Part shown: positions 59,262-64,000 of the stretch, piece by piece
Layout of the letters: each line of letters opens with the position of its first letter
Position numbering within the stretch: the stretch's first letter is position 1
Assembly (NCBI GenBank): GCA_963924555.1
Contig: OZ004584.1
Location: forward strand, 5,765,001-5,829,000
Direction of reading: 5' to 3'
DNA: 64,000 nt
DNA from: Crambe crambe
Taxonomy: Eukaryota > Porifera > Demospongiae > Poecilosclerida > Crambeidae
The notes under the pieces: generated by a model
What the model was told of the DNA's origin: nothing
Databases searched by the model: none
The model's input: only the letters and a program-made list of their open reading frames with translations
Translations under genes and position numbers: made by a program

Positions 59262-59359
59262 AACTCACTTTTATCAGCAATTGAGGAAGGACATGATAGA
59301 TGGAATTTTACGATGTCCCATTCAAACTGCTCCTTGCATCATCTCCTACATACTGCAAG
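59262..59359 (+). CDS. FERM-domain protein, exon 5
   Basis: 98 bp, acceptor CACACACAG and donor GTCAGT, phase 2 in and phase 1 out. Encodes THFYQQLRKDMIDGILRC, then PIQTAPCIISYILQ, matching the first helices of the F2 lobe (xxFxLQxKxDxxxGxLxCPxxTAxxLxSYxxQ). The following exon, expected to open with the ExGDY motif, was not found in the remaining 4.6 kb. Confidence 0.85.
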
Positions 59360-60239
59360 GTCAGTCTTACAAATCACATGAATAAGTGTAGCTAGCCATA
59401 CTCCATGTTTATAATTTGTTCCAAACTTCTGTCATGTGTTCTACAATGGTTACTACACCCTATGGCCACTATTAATCATGAGTTATATTAAAAATTAAGA
59501 ACCACCCATAAATGAAATGTGTGGATTTATGATTATACTTTGGTCTGCTGTCACATAACTATGCAGCCTGGGAGTCTAAATTGATAAGGGACTTGACCAA
59601 GTGGTCATCACTATTTTTAGTTGGTGGAGACTTGATACTCACAGGAAACCATAGTTTTTACACAAATGGAAGTATAGTGCTACTAAGTATAATATAGTGC
59701 CACTTGTTAGGGGTAAGGGAATTTTTTCTTGGGAGAGCCGGGCTGTCTGATATTGGTTGCTTCCTGCCAGGTCCAATTTGATACTCTCTCTCAAATGATC
59801 TTATTCATGAGCAGCTGGTATACTATTCAGTGACCTAGTTATGGAATAAAGTAGGTATTCTCTGTGGTATTTTCCCCCACTTAAGTCAGTGTATGGTGTT
59901 ATGATTCTCAAATAAGGCGTTGGGTGTTAGTGGCTGAGTGAGCAAAATTAGATATCCAGAAACAGTCTCAGGTCAGAGTCTCCACTTCTAATGACAGTAT
60001 AAATATTATTGTCTCCTTTCACTGTCTAAATTAAGACACATGGGATTTTTATTTTTCCCAGCACATTGAAGGGTACAAAAATCGCTAAAGTAATGATAAG
60101 CATAACTGCAATCCAACCTTACTATGAATTGGGAAATTCTCTTATTATTGTGAAGCTACAGGATATTCTTTTCACGTTCATCTATAAGGGCAGGGAAGTC
60201 GGAGTGGCAGGCGTATAAAGCTTCATAGTCTTATTAAGA

Positions 60240-60365
60240 ACTACAGGAAAGTCCATCTAAAAGGGGGAAGGGGGAGTGGCATGTGTTATAGTCTTATGTG
60301 GAAGTTCATTCTAAGAGGGGAAGGGGGAGTGGCATGTGTGAGGGGAAGGGGAGTGGCATGTGTAT
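60240..60365. repeat. GGGGAAGGGGGAGTGGCATGTGT repeat
   Basis: Three units of about 40 bp, diverging at their left parts. Confidence 0.7.
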
Positions 60366-60959
60366 GAAGGAAATTGTAGGAAGTAACCTTTTCAAGAAGA
60401 GGGGAGATTTCTTAAAAGTGAAGAATCATAGCTAACAATGATGTTGTCATTTCAATATCCTTGAGGCAATGCTGTATTCACACCACCAACCTGGTTAACC
60501 ACATCAAAGTTATGAACGAGGAACAATTTGATCTTGTCACTTTTGAGGCCTTGTACCTTCCTGTTGTGGTCCTGTACCTCCATCCTGTATTCTCTCCCGG
60601 ATCCCAGCAGCAGCAGCATCACAATGATGTAATCCTTCTTATGCCATTCCCTTGCAGTAATCTGTAGTGTAGTGTTATTATTTTTAGTAGCATGCAATGA
60701 CTTGAGGGAGGATGCATGGTATTAATCCCCTCCACCTCCCTAACTGAAAGCTTCAAGTGTCATAGGTCATAATTATTTTTAGTCACTTTGGGAATTATGT
60801 TTAGTCGAATGCGTATACTTCATCTCTTATGCCCACAAGAATTAGTCTCAGTATGCGTAGAGATCTATAGGACCAGAAATAAAGCAGAGATGTGTGTATT
60901 GGTGCAGTCATTATAGAGGTGTGTATTGGTGCAGTCATTATAGAGGTGTGTATTCAGAA

Positions 60960-61295
60960 AGGTGTGTACTCAAAGAGGTATTCAGAAAGGTGTTATTCAA
61001 AGAGGTGTGGTGTGGTGTGTGTTCAGAAAGGAGAGGTGTGGTGTGTGTTCAGAAAGGAGAGGTGTGGTGTGTGTTCAGAAAGGAGAGGTGTGGTGTGTGT
61101 TCAGAAAGGAGAGGTGTGGTGTGTGTATTCAGAAAGGAGAGGTGTGGTGTGTGTTCAGAAAGGAGAGGTGTGGTGTGTGTTCAGAAAGGAGAGGTGTGGT
61201 ATGTATTCAGAAAGGAGAGGTGTGGTATGTATTCAGAAAGGAGAGGTGTGGTGTGTGTTCAGAAAGGAGAGGTGTGGTGTGTGTTCAGAGAGGTG
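60960..61295. repeat. 26-bp minisatellite, about 11 units
   Basis: Unit GTTCAGAAAGGAGAGGTGTG followed by GTGTGT; a looser version starts from about 60890. Because 26 is not divisible by three and no frame of the unit has a stop, all three plus-strand frames are open across it. Confidence 0.95.
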
Positions 61296-62189
61296 TGTAC
61301 TCATATTATTTTGCCAGCAATGAGGCGCAGAGATATATCCTGGGTTCAAAGGTTACTACACTCTAGATCAAAGTAAATATACTCAAACTAATCACCCTCT
61401 CTGTGTGTTTCAGGAAGTTGCCATCACTGTTCCGATTAAATTCCAATGCTTGCTTAGTTAAGTGTATATTAGTCTCCTTGCTTGAATGCATGATATGCCG
61501 TGTATGGCTAATACTGATGGAGGATCGAGTCTAGTAGGAATCAAGAAAGAGATCAATCACTGAACTGCAACTAATTTAATTGTATTATGCTTTTTCCTCC
61601 CATTGTTAATGACATGTGTTCATTGGGCATACTTAATTCAGGAAACCATTATGATTAAGGTATTAATTAGCATGGGTTAATGATCATATACATGCCCTAG
61701 TCTCGACTACAATTAGATCCCTTAGGCTAACATTATTTCCAAGGAAACTACGTAGCATGTACCTGTACTTGCGTGAGTTAATTATTCATAAGAACTGCAA
61801 AGTGCAGTATTAACATTATTGCATTTTGGAACAAAGTCGAGTAGTGGTACATTTTAAGTTCTGGTGCCCCCAACCCAGTTCCCCGGTAGATGTTCTGGGA
61901 TGTACGTACCTATACGTAGCTACGGTCAGGAAGAATCCACTTAAACTACCATTGGATTACCTTCCACCATGCACTACCACTACACACATGGTACATATGC
62001 TCATTGAATCAATGCCATGTGCAGTACAAATCACTTTATTCCACCATACATGATAGCAAACCAATTATCAAGTACGTGAATCAATCGATATCATCTGTAC
62101 AAATCCTCCTCTAAGGCATAAACTAGTGGTATTACCATTGGTTAAAGGTACTACTCGGAGTTCTTCCCATGAACTTAAGGCATAGTGGG

Positions 62190-62395
62190 CCACTATGCCC
62201 TTCAGTTCCCCCTATGCCTTGTATCTTGCCACTATGCCCTTCAGTTCCCCCTATGCCTTGTGTCTTGCCACTATGCCCTTCAGTTCTTCCTCTATGCCTT
62301 GTGTCTTGCCACTATCCCCTTCAGTTCTTCCTCTATGCCTTGTGTCTTGCCACTATGCCCTTCAGTTCTTCCTCTATGCCTTGTATCTTATTAAT
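62190..62395. repeat. 38-41-bp minisatellite, five units
   Basis: Unit GCCACTATGCCCTTCAGTTC followed by (C/T)(C/T)CC(T)CTATGCCTTGTGTCTT. Open in several frames for the same reason as the 61-kb array. Confidence 0.9.
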
Positions 62396-62624
62396 AATGC
62401 CCTCCCTCCCTCCCTATGCCTTATTACTGGTAGCTGGCTTCTCTCTCAGACTAACATCATTGGGCCCCTCTTCTTCACAGTGATCATTACGGTCTTGCCT
62501 TCAATCCTGGGAAAATCCTGCTATGTATTCTTAGTGATGAAGTACTACTGTTAATAGTGGTATTACTAAGTAATTAAGTTAGAATTAACATTCAAGGGTA
62601 TTCTCTGTCTTTTGTTTTGATAAT

Positions 62625-62720
62625 TGCCTCCTCACTGCGGCTGGAGGGAGAGACCTGCATGCTACTGCTTATTGAATTATGTTCCCCCTCACTTCAGCTG
62701 GAGGGAGAGACCTGCATGCC
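62625..62720. repeat. Short duplication
   Basis: GCTGGAGGGAGAGACCTGCA TGC occurs twice about 60 bp apart with similar left flanks (CTCACTGCGG, CTCACTTCA). Confidence 0.75.
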
Positions 62721-62974
62721 ATGCAATGGAATTATGTAAATGTTATCATGAACTTGGTGTGGGTCTGGTGTCCCTGTTATTGTGACCCCTAGGCATACTG
62801 TTCGCACATTGTGTTATACGATAATCAGAGAATAATAATACTATTGGCTTATAAAAATTGTTTATCTAATCAATAGTCAAAATTATTCCCTTGTAATGAT
62901 AATCATCTCCCTTGTGACAGCTAAGGGAATGAAAAGAACTACCTAGCATAATTCATTTGTCTTGGACTTAAGGC

Positions 62975-63238
62975 CTTGTCTACCTATTAAAACTCAATTG
63001 TCTAATAATCATGGCTATTTGACCCCTGGGTCACATTGTGCAAGGGATGGCTAAACTAACAATAGACCAACTGTTGTGGTGCTTATGAATGCTGTTCATC
63101 CCTTATGCTATTATAATCATTCCCTTGCAGGTAAAATTATATTGTTGACTACTTAAAATCCTCCTATTTAGACTTAAATATCTGGATCACATTGTGCAAT
63201 AGATGATTAGACCAACTGTTGTGGTGCTAATGAATGCT
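62975..63238. repeat. Diverged tandem duplication, about 165-bp period
   Basis: GGTCACATTGTGCAA and GACCAACTGTTGTGGTGCT with GAATGCTGTTCATCC occur twice in the same order. Confidence 0.75.
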
Positions 63239-63719
63239 GTTCATCCTTGGAAATTAAATTTATATTTCAAGAGTTCACAGTGCACATATGTCTCTGTAGC
63301 ACTGTATACAGATTATAAGGAATAATTATGAATATCCTAAAATGGTAAGAACTTTGAGATTTTGGAGTAAACATTTTAATGATGTCAACATTAGCTAAGG
63401 CAGTCAGCTCTTTAAATTTGCTATGATTTCACTGCATAACTAAGCTCAAAATGAGTTCACCATTTTGCTTCCACATATGCCATGATATCCGTCTGATAAG
63501 CTCATTCCTCTCCTCCCCCCACGGCCATATCCGCATCATTAGTCACTATCCTAATTAGGAGAATTGTAAACTCATACAGAATTTGATGACAGAGTATACA
63601 TGTGGCAATAATACAGCTAGATTTTTCTATCATAGAATTTGTGCTAAGCTTCCCATAGTTAATTCCAATGCAAGCCTTCCTTATTAAAGAATATTTGACA
63701 CTGTGATCATTCGTTATAG

Positions 63720-63720
<1 letters not shown>

Positions 63721-63807
<87 letters not shown>
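63721..63807. repeat. (CT)n microsatellite
   Basis: About 43 CT dinucleotides; the minus-strand frame of alternating Arg-Glu is a by-product. Confidence 0.95.
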
Positions 63808-63809
<2 letters not shown>

Positions 63810-64000
63810 CCTCAAAGAGTGGGTGATCAACTCTCTGCTCGTGTTTATATAAATTATAATAGAAAGTCAGAGCAGATTATACAGTGAATGGTCAAAAGAA
63901 CAGACTTGATATTTGCATAGCAGGAAAATCTTCGTGGGTAAATTTTTTTCATGGATAAATGCATTACGAAACCACAAACATCGTACCCCATATACGGTGG

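Larger units (their letters stand above)
59360..64000 (+). other. Repeat-rich stretch, presumably FERM gene intron
   Basis: No further exon recognised. It contains three minisatellites (60.2, 61.0 and 62.2 kb), two duplicated pairs (62.6 and 63.0 kb), a (CT)n array and a MITE relic. Its place inside the FERM gene rests on the unfinished FERM domain. Confidence 0.5.

Noticed and set aside
60892..61376. Three overlapping plus-strand frames of 134-160 codons rich in Cys, Val and Arg-Lys
   Set aside because: They are the three frames of a 26-bp stop-free minisatellite; each repeats the same pattern.
61400..61480. Possible next FERM exon after TGTGTTTCAG
   Set aside because: The phase required by exon 5 gives an early stop, and no FERM F2 motif is present.
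62169..62554. Three overlapping frames rich in Pro, Leu and Cys
   Set aside because: Frames of the 38-41-bp minisatellite; no conserved domain or splice signals.

Overview
This window looks like nuclear DNA of an early-branching animal, most likely a demosponge. The reasons are the mix of gene families (an AIG1/GIMAP-like GTPase, a TKL-like kinase, Rnd-like Rho GTPases, a FERM-domain gene with animal-type introns, and a tandem family of type II membrane proteins with a Cys-rich FReD-like ectodomain of a kind common in sponges and corals), the GT..AG introns of widely varying size, the AT-rich intergenic DNA full of short foldback elements, and the absence of operons or ribosome-binding sites. 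The species call is an inference. No rRNA, tRNA or CRISPR array was recognised.

Layout. 0.7-1.9 kb (minus): a GTPase with an AIG1-like G domain whose reading frame breaks near the C-terminus. 2.9-5.4 kb (minus): a kinase gene whose first exon encodes the catalytic domain plus a repeat-rich coiled coil, and whose next exons add an SH3-like module. 6.9-13.4 kb (minus): a tandem array of type II membrane proteins (short cytoplasmic tail with YELV and NPxY motifs, one membrane segment, glycosylated coiled-coil stalk, Cys-rich ectodomain). The copy at 11.8-13.4 kb is intact, those at 8.7-10.5 and 6.9-8.0 kb are broken, and a stalk fragment lies at 10.7 kb. 13.4-24 kb: no convincing gene, but several foldback elements, one with long inverted arms and a 9-bp target duplication. 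24.1-24.7 and 48.1-48.7 kb (minus): two closely related intronless Rnd-like small GTPases with similar TATA boxes and upstream palindromes. 24.8-48 kb between them: repeat-rich gene desert (degenerate duplications at 27-31 kb, minisatellites, a 620-bp tandem duplication interrupted by a hAT-like MITE). 49.0-59.4 kb (plus): five exons of a FERM-domain gene, head to head with the second Rnd-like gene and running off the right edge. 59.4-64 kb: intronic or intergenic repeats.

Together: the first 14 kb combine a surface-receptor array with a kinase and a GTPase family used in animal immunity, so an immune or recognition cluster is possible but not shown. The Rnd-like/FERM pair would both act at the membrane-actin interface and share a ~500-bp intergenic promoter region. 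Splice sites and phases were read by eye.
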